A DNA stretch of 34,150 bases, taken from positions 1 to 34,150 of the forward strand of contig JAQXQS010000141.1 of the NCBI GenBank assembly GCA_029101305.1, written 5' to 3'. Shown here piece after piece: positions 6,932 through 14,524 of this stretch. Within the stretch, counting starts at the first letter, position 1, and each line of letters begins with the position of its first letter. The DNA is from Clostridia bacterium. GTDB taxonomy: Bacteria > Bacillota > Clostridia > Lachnospirales > Lachnospiraceae. Position numbers and translations under genes: made by a program. Under the pieces are notes generated by a model. That model was not told where the DNA came from and did no database searches. It was given only the letters and a program-made list of their open reading frames with translations.

Positions 6932-8311
6932 TTATTTCAAAAATAAATGGATCAGTTTATCATAAATTCTTCGATAAGGCTGGTACCTCATAGGCAGGTC
7001 AATCCAGGTCTTCTTATCTACAATACTCTTATAATGGGAAAAAGTTTCAAACCCTTTTTCACCATGATAACTTCCCATACCACTTTCTCCAAATCCGCCA
7101 AATGGCATTTCGCTGGTGGCCAGGTGAATGATCACATCGTTGATGCATCCACCGCCAAAACCACATTCTGAGGTAACTTTTTCACAGACAGACTTGTTCT
7201 GCGAAAAAAGATAAAGTGCCAGAGGATGGGCCATGGAATTGACCTTGTGAATCACATCGTCTATAGAGTCAAACGTAAGTACCGGGAGAACCGGTCCGAA
7301 AATTTCTTCCTGCATTACTGCATCGTCAAAAGTCACCTGATCCATAACAGTAGGTTCAATCTGTAAGGTCGTGGGATTTAGATTGCCGCCGCAGATAACT
7401 TTGGCTGGATCAATCAGTCCCTGAATGCGGTTAAAATGCTTTTCATTGATGATTTTTCCATAATTTTTATTATCAAGGGGAGACTTTCCAAACTGTTTCC
7501 GAATCTGTTTCTGAATCTGCTTCAGAAGCTCTTCCTTCACATTCTTGTGGCAGTAAATGTAGTCTGGTGCTACGCAGGTCTGACCACAGTTCAGGTATTT
7601 TCCGAAAACGATACGCTTGGCAGCAAGCTTGACATTTGCCGACTGATCCACAATACAAGGGCTTTTTCCGCCAAGCTCCAGGGTGACTGGTGTCAGATGT
7701 TCGCTTGCGTGACGCATAACTTCTTTTCCTACAGCCTGGCTGCCGGTGAAAAAGATATAGTCGAAGTGTTCCTGGAGAAGACAGGAATTTTCCTCACGAC
7801 CGCCCATGACGACAGCAACATATTCCTCGGGGAAGCATTCCCGTACGATCTCGCAGATGATCTGGCTGGTGGCAGGTGAATATGCGCTGGGTTTCAGGAC
7901 AGCAGTATTTCCGGCGGTGATGGCATCTACCAGTGGCTCAAAAGTGAGAAGAAATGGATAGTTCCAGGGGCTCATGATCAGGGTAACGCCGTAAGGAGAT
8001 GGTTTCATGTAGCTTCTGGAATGGAACTGGGCAAGTGGTGTGTGCACGGTCTTTTCCCTGGAAAGGGAACGGATGTTTTTCAGCATGTAAGTGATTTCGC
8101 TGAGGACAAGACCGGATTCACACATATAACTTTCGAAGCTGCTTTTTCCAAGGTCTGTATGCAGGGCGGCGTTGATCTGCTCCTGATGGGACTGGATGGA
8201 GGTTTGCAGTTTTTTTATGGCATTGATGCGAAAATCAATGTCTAAGGTAGCACCTGTGTAAAAATAGGTTCGTTGTCTGCGGATGATTTCCTGGATTGCT
8301 TCCTGGGTCAT
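6932..8311 (-). CDS. aldehyde dehydrogenase, class 3-like
   Basis: NAD(P)-dependent oxidation of an aldehyde to the acid. The 459-aa length, the C-terminal hydrophobic tail and the sequence fit the class 3/AlkH-like group that acts on medium- or long-chain aldehydes. The catalytic Glu212 lies in TLELGGKSP and the nucleophile Cys246 in NCGQTCVAPDY; MSPWNYPF and EEIFGPVLPV are also present. The start is placed at 8311 (MTQEAIQEI) after GAAAGGAC. A longer frame to 8386 only translates repeat B and is rejected. The gene follows the iron alcohol dehydrogenase on the same strand, so they probably form an alcohol-aldehyde-acid pair. Substrate is unknown. Confidence 0.92.
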   Translation of the reverse strand: MTQEAIQEIIRRQRTYFYTGATLDIDFRINAIKKLQTSIQSHQEQINAALHTDLGKSSFESYMCESGLVLSEITYMLKNIRSLSREKTVHTPLAQFHSRSYMKPSPYGVTLIMSPWNYPFLLTFEPLVDAITAGNTAVLKPSAYSPATSQIICEIVRECFPEEYVAVVMGGREENSCLLQEHFDYIFFTGSQAVGKEVMRHASEHLTPVTLELGGKSPCIVDQSANVKLAAKRIVFGKYLNCGQTCVAPDYIYCHKNVKEELLKQIQKQIRKQFGKSPLDNKNYGKIINEKHFNRIQGLIDPAKVICGGNLNPTTLQIEPTVMDQVTFDDAVMQEEIFGPVLPVLTFDSIDDVIHKVNSMAHPLALYLFSQNKSVCEKVTSECGFGGGCINDVIIHLATSEMPFGGFGESGMGSYHGEKGFETFSHYKSIVDKKTWIDLPMRYQPYRRIYDKLIHLFLK

Positions 8312-8341
8312 AAGAAAGTCCTTTCTGATTGTGTGGTGGTT

Positions 8342-8423
8342 GATTGTGGGAGCGCCAAGGGCGGGGCACAATCGACTTTCATTCATGGTTGTGTCTGCGT
8401 AAGCAGACCTGTCCTTTTAATTA
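8342..8423. repeat. hairpin repeat family B, copy 1
   Basis: The 82-base segment holds two stems: GATTGTG...CACAATC and GTCTGC-GTAA-GCAGAC with a tight tetraloop. It differs at about 13 positions from 26939-27020. Its end overlaps the stop codon of the alcohol dehydrogenase gene, so it lies in the adh-aldh intergenic region of the mRNA. Confidence 0.8.
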
Positions 8424-9619
8424 GGCATCAGCATATAGTAGAATTTTTCAAGCTCCTTCGCATCCATCAGGACAGGAACCGGATACAGTGGATTGGCTTC
8501 TTTGTCTGCATAATGGGATAGCTTCGGAATATCTTCTTCCTGGATTTCCGGGATGGTGTCGCCGATCCCGAAGCGGGCCTTCATGTCTTTGATAGCCTGG
8601 ATAAAGCTTTGGGCAGCTTCTTTTACCGGTGTTTCTTTGGTAGCAACGCCTGCTGCAACGGCAAGGGCTGCCAGCTTTTTATAAATGGTTTCTCCGTAAG
8701 CTTCCAAAACATAGGGAAGCAATATGGCATTTGCAAGTCCGTGAGGTACATTATACTGTCCGCCAAGGGAATGGGCAACTGCGTGTACATAGCCGACATA
8801 GGATTTGGTAAAGGCACATCCGGCAAAATAGGAGGCACGGAGCATATTCCGGCGGGCTTCTTTGTTAGAACCGTCTGTATATGCGGTGTCCAGATTTTCG
8901 AAAATCAGTTTGACCGCATCAAGAGCGTTCTTTCGGGTGCCTGGTGTGGTGGAATTTCCGATATAAGCCTCTACGGCATGGGTCAGTGCGTCCATACCTG
9001 TGGTGGCCGTGATAAATGGGGGAAGACTTAAGGTCACTTTGGGATCCAGAACTGCATAGCGCGGAATCAATGGGAAATCATTGATAGCGTATTTATGCCT
9101 CGTATCGGCGTCCACAATAACAGCTGCCAGTGTGGTTTCACTTCCGGTTCCTGCTGTAGTGGGAACCGCAATAAGAAGGGGGAGCTTTTTGTGAACTTTC
9201 AGAATCCCTTTCATTTTTGCCAGAGACTGGCGTGGTTTGGCAACTCTGGCGCCTACGGCTTTGGCACAGTCCATACTGGAACCGCCTCCGAAGCCAATGA
9301 TAGCACTGCAGTTATTTGTGTGGTAAAGTTCCAGTGCCTCTGCTACATTCTCTGTGGTAGGATTAGCCACTGTTTTGTCATAAAGGATATAAGAAATGCC
9401 ATTGTCTGTCAACGCTTTTTCCAGGCGCTGGGTAAGGCCAAGCTTATGGATACCGGCGTCGGTGATGATCAAAATATTCTCACATTTCTTCTTTTTCAGA
9501 ATGTCTGGAACTGCCTTCAGGCTGCCAATGATTTCCGGATTTCGGTAGGGCAGGAAAGGAAGGGCAAATTTAAATACATTCTGGAAAATTCTGCAGTAAA
9601 TTTTCTTTAATGGATTCAT
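8417..9619 (-). CDS. iron-containing alcohol dehydrogenase
   Basis: Group III metal-dependent alcohol dehydrogenase that interconverts an alcohol and aldehyde with NAD(P)H. The cofactor motif GGGSSMDCAKA, then TTAGTGSE, the DALTHAVEAY block and the iron-binding HAVAHSLGGQYNVPHGLANA segment are all present. The product is 400 aa, typical of the family. The start is set at ATG 9619 (MNPLKKIYCRIF), preceded by AAAGTGAG; the upstream extension to 9679 reads into repeat C and is unlikely. It is the first gene of a two-gene minus-strand unit with the aldehyde dehydrogenase. Possible physiological substrates are short diols or fermentative alcohols, which the sequence does not settle. Confidence 0.92.
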   Translation of the reverse strand: MNPLKKIYCRIFQNVFKFALPFLPYRNPEIIGSLKAVPDILKKKKCENILIITDAGIHKLGLTQRLEKALTDNGISYILYDKTVANPTTENVAEALELYHTNNCSAIIGFGGGSSMDCAKAVGARVAKPRQSLAKMKGILKVHKKLPLLIAVPTTAGTGSETTLAAVIVDADTRHKYAINDFPLIPRYAVLDPKVTLSLPPFITATTGMDALTHAVEAYIGNSTTPGTRKNALDAVKLIFENLDTAYTDGSNKEARRNMLRASYFAGCAFTKSYVGYVHAVAHSLGGQYNVPHGLANAILLPYVLEAYGETIYKKLAALAVAAGVATKETPVKEAAQSFIQAIKDMKARFGIGDTIPEIQEEDIPKLSHYADKEANPLYPVPVLMDAKELEKFYYMLMPN

Positions 9620-9638
9620 AAATAGTTTCTCACTTTCT

Positions 9639-9731
9639 AGAGCGTGTTTGAAAAAGGTTTTCTGCAAGATGTGCGTCACAATTTGTGGGAGATTTTGTCT
9701 GATTGCGGGAATGATTTTTTTTCCACGCTCT
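9639..9731. repeat. interspersed repeat family C, copy 1 (MITE-like)
   Basis: The element is bounded by an eight-base inverted repeat, AGAGCGTG (9639-9646) and CACGCTCT (9724-9731). Inside are GTTTGAAAA, TTTTCTGCAA, a CACAA/TTGTG stem and GGGAATGATTTT. The same landmarks in the same order occur at 20517-20598. It lies between the divergent alcohol dehydrogenase and GTPase genes. Confidence 0.7.
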
Positions 9732-9852
9732 GGGACTGTAAATTATTGTACAAATTTTATCACATATGAAATTATAACATGGAATCAAATATTGTAAAGG
9801 TAAAATATTTTTAATATCAAGATATTATGAGGCCAGGGGAAAAAGCAGATAC

Positions 9853-9881
9853 TCGACTGATTTGGATTCTTGTGTTATACT
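9853..9881 (+). promoter_or_regulatory. promoter of the TetM-like GTPase gene
   Basis: TCGACT (9853-9858), a 17-base spacer and TATACT (9876-9881) give a fair sigma-A promoter. The transcript would have a leader of about 60 bases. Between repeat C copy 1 and this promoter the sequence is AT-rich with no other feature seen. Confidence 0.6.
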
Positions 9882-9947
9882 AAAAAAAATATTCCTGCGC
9901 ATGTTTTAAACAGGCTTTGGAGTGTGTTTCAAATGAGGAGGCATTTT

Positions 9948-12737
9948 ATGAGTGAACAGTCAGAGGAGAAAAAGGGAAAGAAAAATATCTGTATGGGGCT
10001 GCTGGCTCATGTAGATGCAGGAAAAACTACATTGTCAGAAGCTCTTTTATATTTAAGCGGGAAAATCCGCAAGCTGGGAAGGGTGGATCACAAGGATGCA
10101 TATCTGGATACTTCTCCTTTGGAAAGGGAGCGGGGAATCACCATTTTTTCCAAGCAGGCAGTGCTGGAATTTCCAGAGACCAGAGTGAACATTCTGGATA
10201 CGCCTGGGCATGTGGATTTTTCTGCTGAGATGGAACGTACCTTGCAGGTACTGGATTATGCAGTTTTGCTGATTAACGGAGCGGATGGTGTACAGGGACA
10301 TACTGTGACTTTGTGGAAGCTGTTGGAGCGTTATGAGATTCCTACATTTATTTTTGTGAATAAAATGGATCAGGATGGAACTGATCACGATGCACTTCTG
10401 AAAGAACTGAAAAAGCGGCTGAACGAGAATTGTACGGATTTTTCAGAAGTAGGAAAGACAGTAGAATTTCTGGAAAGCATTGCCATGTGCGATGAGGCAC
10501 TTTTGGAAAAATATCTGGAAACAGGGGAAGTGTCAGCGGAAGAAATTACGGAGTTGATTGCCGGACGAGAGATTTTTCCATGCTATTTTGGTTCTGCCTT
10601 GAAAATGGAGGGCGTAGAAAATCTGATAAGGGGGCTGGATACTTATACCAGACGTCCCATGTATCCGGAAACTTTCGGTGCAAAGGTTTACAAGATTGCC
10701 AGAGATGATCAGGGAAGCCGCCTTACCTATATGAAAATTACAGGGGGAACCTTGAAGGTAAAAGATCTTCTTACGACCAGCAAAGGAAATGTGGCAGCAG
10801 GAGATGAAATCTGGGAGGAAAAAGCAGACCAGATCAGGATTTACTCTGGAGCAAAGTTTGAGCTGGCAAAGGAGGCACCGGCAGGGACTGTCTGTGCAGT
10901 GACCGGTCTTAGCCATACTTTTCCAGGACAGGGACTTGGCGTGACCGAGAACTCCAATATGCCGGTGCTGGAGCCGGTGTTGAATTACCAGATCATATTG
11001 CCTGAGGGATGCGATGTACACCAGATGCTGAAAAAGCTGAAAGAGCTGGAGGAGGAAGATCCGCAGCTTCACATTGTCTGGGATGAGCAGCTTGGGGAGA
11101 TCCATGCCATGCTTATGGGAGATGTACAGATCGAGATCCTGAAGCGACTGATCTGGGAACGTTTTCATGTGGCGGTGGATTTTGGTGCGGGAAACATTGT
11201 ATATAAGGAAACAATTGCATCACCAGTGGAAGGTGTGGGACATTTTGAGCCCTTGCGTCATTATGCAGAGGTGCATCTTCTTCTGGAACCGGGAGAGCCT
11301 AGAAGTGGACTGCAGTTTTTTACAGCCTGCAGCGAAGATGTGCTGGACCGGAACTGGCAGCGTCTGATCCTTACCCATCTGGAGGAAAAAGAGCACAAGG
11401 GAGTGCTGACCGGTGCTCCGGTTACGGATATGCAGATCACCTTATTAACTGGACGGGCACATCTGAAGCATACAGAAGGCGGAGATTTCCGCCAGGCTAC
11501 TTACCGCGCAGTGCGTCAGGGGCTGAAAAAGGCAAAAAGTATTCTTCTGGAGCCGTATTATGAATTCCGGCTTGAGGTCCCTGTGGACACGGTAGGTCGT
11601 GCCATGACCGACATTCAGAAAATGCAGGGAAGCCTTTTGCCTATGGAAACAGAAGATACCACTGCGATCCTGAAAGGGAAAGCCCCTGTTTCGGCTATGC
11701 GGGATTACCAGAAAGAAGTGATTTCCTATACAAGAGGAATGGGCAGGCTGTTTTGCAGTCTGAAAGGTTATGAGCCTTGCAGAAACCAGGATGAGATCGT
11801 AGAAGCGATGGGGTATGATTCTGAGCGCGATCTGGAGAATCCTACCGGTTCTGTGTTCTGTGCCCATGGGGCTGGCTTTGTAGTGCCCTGGTACCAGGTG
11901 GAAGAGTATATGCATCTGGAAACAGGAATTATGACAGAATTTGATGATGCTCTAAGTGAAGAGGAAGGAAATTCAGCGGGAAATGATGTGCAGAGACAGA
12001 AGGGTGATGGAACAGACCGGATGGCAGCTGGTAAAGGAAGAAGTAGTTACCAGCCTCCGGAATCTGCCTACCGTGACAGCTACGAGGATGACAAGGAGCT
12101 TCAGGCGATTTTTGAACGTACCTTCGGCCCGGTAAAAAGAGACCGGATGTCTTCCTATAAGAAAGTGGTGAGTGCACCGTCTTATTCTGGCAGCGGTTCA
12201 TCCAGAAAAAAGGATCAGGAAGAATATCTTCTTGTGGACGGATATAACATCATTTTTGCATGGCCGGAACTGAAAGAACTTGCGGATGCAGATGTCCGTG
12301 CAGCACAGACGAAGCTGATGGATATTCTCAGTAACTATCAGGGATATAAGAAATGCACGCTGATTCTGGTATTTGACGCATATAAGGTTGAAGGGCATCA
12401 GGAAGAGGTGTTTGCTTATCATAATATTCATGTGGTTTATACCAAAGAAGCGGAAACGGCAGATCAGTATATTGAGAAAACAGTTCACAAAATCGGCCGG
12501 CAGCATCAGGTGACCGTTGCAACTTCAGATGGTCTGGAGCAGATCATCATTATGGGACAGGGGGCAAACCGTATTTCTGCAAGGGGACTGAAAGAAGAAA
12601 TCGAAGAGACCGGAAAGCAGCTCCGCCAGGAATGGCACCAGCGCCGTCAGTCCAGCCATACCTATCTGTTTGACCATGCAGATGAGAAGACCGCAAAGCT
12701 GATGGAAGATGTCCGTCTTGGCAAAAAGAAATTGTAA
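9948..12737 (+). CDS. TetM/EF-G-like translational GTPase fused to a YacP/Rae1-type NYN nuclease domain
   Basis: The 929-aa protein joins two modules. Residues 13 to about 640 follow the Tet(M)/EF-G layout: G1 AHVDAGKT at 20-27, RGITI, DTPGH, NKMD, then domains II-V. From about residue 755 the sequence matches the YacP/Rae1 family: VDGYNII with Asp764, LVFDAYK, the ETADQYIE block and VATSDGLEQ, so the four expected acidic positions are present. Rae1 of Bacillus cleaves mRNA in the ribosomal A site. I infer a ribosome-acting GTPase that brings a nuclease to the A site. Start ATG 9948 has GAGGAGG at ideal spacing; 9870 is open but lies before the promoter's likely start site. Tetracycline resistance is not implied by this fold alone. 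Confidence 0.88.
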   Translation: MSEQSEEKKGKKNICMGLLAHVDAGKTTLSEALLYLSGKIRKLGRVDHKDAYLDTSPLERERGITIFSKQAVLEFPETRVNILDTPGHVDFSAEMERTLQVLDYAVLLINGADGVQGHTVTLWKLLERYEIPTFIFVNKMDQDGTDHDALLKELKKRLNENCTDFSEVGKTVEFLESIAMCDEALLEKYLETGEVSAEEITELIAGREIFPCYFGSALKMEGVENLIRGLDTYTRRPMYPETFGAKVYKIARDDQGSRLTYMKITGGTLKVKDLLTTSKGNVAAGDEIWEEKADQIRIYSGAKFELAKEAPAGTVCAVTGLSHTFPGQGLGVTENSNMPVLEPVLNYQIILPEGCDVHQMLKKLKELEEEDPQLHIVWDEQLGEIHAMLMGDVQIEILKRLIWERFHVAVDFGAGNIVYKETIASPVEGVGHFEPLRHYAEVHLLLEPGEPRSGLQFFTACSEDVLDRNWQRLILTHLEEKEHKGVLTGAPVTDMQITLLTGRAHLKHTEGGDFRQATYRAVRQGLKKAKSILLEPYYEFRLEVPVDTVGRAMTDIQKMQGSLLPMETEDTTAILKGKAPVSAMRDYQKEVISYTRGMGRLFCSLKGYEPCRNQDEIVEAMGYDSERDLENPTGSVFCAHGAGFVVPWYQVEEYMHLETGIMTEFDDALSEEEGNSAGNDVQRQKGDGTDRMAAGKGRSSYQPPESAYRDSYEDDKELQAIFERTFGPVKRDRMSSYKKVVSAPSYSGSGSSRKKDQEEYLLVDGYNIIFAWPELKELADADVRAAQTKLMDILSNYQGYKKCTLILVFDAYKVEGHQEEVFAYHNIHVVYTKEAETADQYIEKTVHKIGRQHQVTVATSDGLEQIIIMGQGANRISARGLKEEIEETGKQLRQEWHQRRQSSHTYLFDHADEKTAKLMEDVRLGKKKL

Positions 12738-12808
12738 TTTTTCACAAAAAATGATGAAGATACATTTGGCTATTTCTGACAAAAATAATTGATAATCAAA
12801 CTTTCTTT

Positions 12809-12837
12809 TTGAAATAATCTGAAAAATATGATATTAT
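12809..12837 (+). promoter_or_regulatory. promoter of the CarD-family gene
   Basis: TTGAAA (12809-12814), a 17-base spacer and TATTAT (12832-12837) form a good promoter in the gap after the GTPase gene. Transcription would start near 12844, only a few bases before the terminator-like hairpin. Confidence 0.6.
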
Positions 12838-12849
12838 TTAACTAATATG

Positions 12850-12897
12850 AAACTCCTTGACCGTGACTGATTGAGATAGGCAAGGAGTTTTCTATTT
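12850..12897 (+). terminator. terminator-like hairpin in the CarD leader
   Basis: AAACTCCTTG (12850-12859) pairs with CAAGGAGTTT (12881-12890) around a 21-base loop, followed by TTCTATTT. It may end the GTPase transcript, and because it also lies just downstream of the CarD promoter it may act as an attenuator or a protective 5' hairpin. Confidence 0.65.
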
Positions 12898-12932
12898 GGT
12901 TATTATGTATGGTAGAAAGGATGTGAATCAGA

Positions 12933-13436
12933 TTGTTTGCAACAGGAGAATATGTGATTTATGGAAGTGCAGGAATCTGCCAGGTGGTAGATGTAACGAC
13001 AATGGAGATGGATGGTGTCCCTAAAGACCGTCTGTACTATGTGCTTCGCCCGGAAAATGGCAATGGAGGCACGATTTTTACACCGGTAGATCATACCAAG
13101 GTAGTGCTTCGCAGAATGATGACGAAAGAAGAAGTGGAAGATCTTCTGGGGGATATGCCGAAGCTGGAAACGCTTCAGATCTCCAATGAAAAATTAAGGG
13201 AGAATGCGTACCGGGAATGTATGAAAAGCTGTGACAGCCGTGAACTGGTTCGGATGATCAAGACCATATACCTGCGGAAAAAAGAACGTATCTCTTGTGG
13301 AAAAAAAGCAACAGCCACAGATGAGCGCTATCTGAAACTGGCAGAAGACAGTCTTTATTCTGAATTTTCCCATCTTCTTGGAATCCCCAAAAATGAAATG
13401 GTAGACTATATCCAAAAGAAAATAGAAAGTGAATAA
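12933..13436 (+). CDS. CarD-family RNA polymerase-binding regulator
   Basis: CarD/CdnL proteins bind the RNA polymerase beta subunit through an N-terminal Tudor-like domain and stabilise open promoter complexes. Residues 1-60 show that domain (FATGEYVIYGSAGICQV, then RLYYVLRPENGN and TIFTPVDHTKV). The helical C-terminal part (75-165) carries the LRENAYRECMKS and LYSEFSHLLGIP segments typical of the DNA-binding half. The start is TTG 12933 after AGAAAGG; an ATG at 12921 is followed at once by TGA. Length 167 aa is normal. It is followed by a GreA gene after 170 bases, so two polymerase-binding factors are adjacent. Confidence 0.88.
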   Translation: MFATGEYVIYGSAGICQVVDVTTMEMDGVPKDRLYYVLRPENGNGGTIFTPVDHTKVVLRRMMTKEEVEDLLGDMPKLETLQISNEKLRENAYRECMKSCDSRELVRMIKTIYLRKKERISCGKKATATDERYLKLAEDSLYSEFSHLLGIPKNEMVDYIQKKIESE

Positions 13437-13607
13437 AAAAGGACAGCCAGCTGCAATTTGACAAAAAGTACATCATCTGATAAGGTAATGGACAAAGAGA
13501 ATGCTGTTCACAGTAAAACGGCAAAGAACTGTTGACCAGCGTGCAGATTACAGGAATGACATCTGGGGCACGCATTAGGGCGGCAGTGATAAAGGAGATG
13601 TGCAGAA

Positions 13608-14108
13608 ATGAGAGAGAAGCTCACACAGAAAGATGTGGAGAAAATCGAGCAGGAAATTGAACACCGCAAGCTGGTTATCCGTAAAGAAGCTATTGAAGCG
13701 GTAAAAGAAGCCCGTGCCCAGGGAGATTTAAGCGAGAATTTTGAATATTACGCTGCCAAGCGTCATAAGAACCAGAATGAGAGCCGTATCCGTTACCTGG
13801 AGAATATGCTGAAGACGGCTACCATTGTTTCTGATAAATCAGGAAATGACGAGGTAGGAATGGATGATATTGTAGAAGTGTATTTTGAGGAAGATGATGA
13901 AATCGAGAAATATAAGCTGGTTACATCCATTCGTGGAAATTCCATGGAAAACCGGATCAGTATTGATTCCCCAATTGGTATGGCATTAAAAGGCCACAAG
14001 GTTGGCGACCGGGTGGAAGTTAAGGTCAATGACAATTACAGCTATTTTCTTGAAATCCGTTCCATTGACAAGACACATTCCGAGGAGGAAGAAATCAGAG
14101 GATTTTAA
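13608..14108 (+). CDS. greA: GreA-family transcription elongation factor
   Basis: GreA inserts its coiled coil into the secondary channel of RNA polymerase and triggers cleavage of backtracked RNA. Residues 1-75 form the coiled coil with acidic tip residues Asp40 and Glu43 in GDLSENFEYYAAK. The C-terminal FKBP-like domain (about 85-160) includes SPIGMALKGHKVGDRVEV. The 166-aa length is slightly above the usual 158. AAGGAGATG precedes the ATG. The polar GreA positions are kept, so this is a real cleavage factor, although a second greA may exist elsewhere and this could be a paralogue. A long terminator lies downstream. Confidence 0.92.
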   Translation: MREKLTQKDVEKIEQEIEHRKLVIRKEAIEAVKEARAQGDLSENFEYYAAKRHKNQNESRIRYLENMLKTATIVSDKSGNDEVGMDDIVEVYFEEDDEIEKYKLVTSIRGNSMENRISIDSPIGMALKGHKVGDRVEVKVNDNYSYFLEIRSIDKTHSEEEEIRGF

Positions 14109-14127
14109 TTTTGCAGAAAGCCCGAGA

Positions 14128-14205
14128 TTTGCGGCGCGAAATCATGTGAATGCATGATTTTTTGTGCATCGCAAAGGGGTTACTGTGCACGGAGTGAACA
14201 GTAAC
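14128..14205. repeat. double-hairpin intergenic element
   Basis: TTTGCG...CGCAAA (14128-14175) encloses GCGC/GTGC and AAATCATG/CATGATTT stems. A second hairpin, GTTACTGT...ACAGTAAC (14179-14205), follows directly. The layout recalls the A and B elements elsewhere in the window, but the sequence differs. Confidence 0.6.
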
Positions 14206-14218
14206 TATTGGCATATAG

Positions 14219-14282
14219 ATTCCCCATGAATCATGTTAAGAGATTTAACAATTATTTTAACATGGTTTGTGGGGATTTTTTT
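14219..14282 (+). terminator. rho-independent terminator after greA
   Basis: A long stem combines CCCCA/TGGGG outside and CATGTTAA (14232-14239) with TTAACATG (14257-14264) inside, followed by seven T at 14276-14282. Confidence 0.8.
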
Positions 14283-14331
14283 ACATAATAATTCCGAAGA
14301 AACCCAGCAAAATCAATTATCAAACAAAAAT

Positions 14332-14436
14332 TTTACATTTCTAACCGTCCGATTTTACATTTCTCTCATAAAGAAAAATTCCCATTTGTAAAGTATTTTA
14401 CATAGATTTAACATTACCCTCACCTGAAACTTTACA
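14332..14436 (+). promoter_or_regulatory. array of Pho-box-like hexamers before the Na/Pi transporter
   Basis: TTTACA occurs at 14332, 14354, 14397 and 14431, and TTAACA at 14408. The spacings (22, 43, 11 and 23) are close to multiples of 11, as in PhoP/PhoB direct-repeat boxes of the TT(A/T/C)ACA type. A TATATT at 14446-14451 could be the -10. The PhoB/PhoR-like genes lie downstream of the transporter, so phosphate-starvation control is likely. Confidence 0.65.
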
Positions 14437-14524
14437 TAGCTCACTTATATTGAATTCATAACCAAAAGACAAAAGAACCCAATGAAATAAACAAAAAAGA
14501 GGATAAAAAAGGAGAGGAAACGAA

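Noticed and set aside
6866-6946. Plus-strand ORF with CTG start after the second AGGAGG (MGALPDSGNS...)
   Set aside because: Spacing to the site is only three bases and CTG starts are rare; no promoter was found.
8312-8386. Upstream extension of the aldehyde dehydrogenase frame
   Set aside because: The extra 25 residues translate repeat B and have no family match; a good ribosome binding site precedes ATG 8311.
9620-9679. Upstream extension of the alcohol dehydrogenase frame
   Set aside because: It reads through repeat C; the family start fits ATG 9619.
9882-9947. Leader-peptide attenuator of the Tet(M) kind before the GTPase gene
   Set aside because: The leader is short, with no terminator hairpin and only a two-codon ORF.
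9948-12737. Calling this gene a tetracycline resistance determinant
   Set aside because: The fold fits, but the fused nuclease domain, chromosomal context and weak match in the domain IV tip give no support for drug resistance.
13489-13536. 15-codon ORF between the CarD and greA genes
   Set aside because: Too short, no convincing ribosome binding site, no known family. The gap also shows a weak likeness to repeat C (CAGGAATGA and GCACGC) that is too faint to claim.
14101-14282. CRISPR array or tRNA in the structured gap after greA
   Set aside because: The hairpins are not regularly spaced repeats and do not fold as a cloverleaf. No CRISPR array, tRNA or rRNA was seen anywhere in the window.
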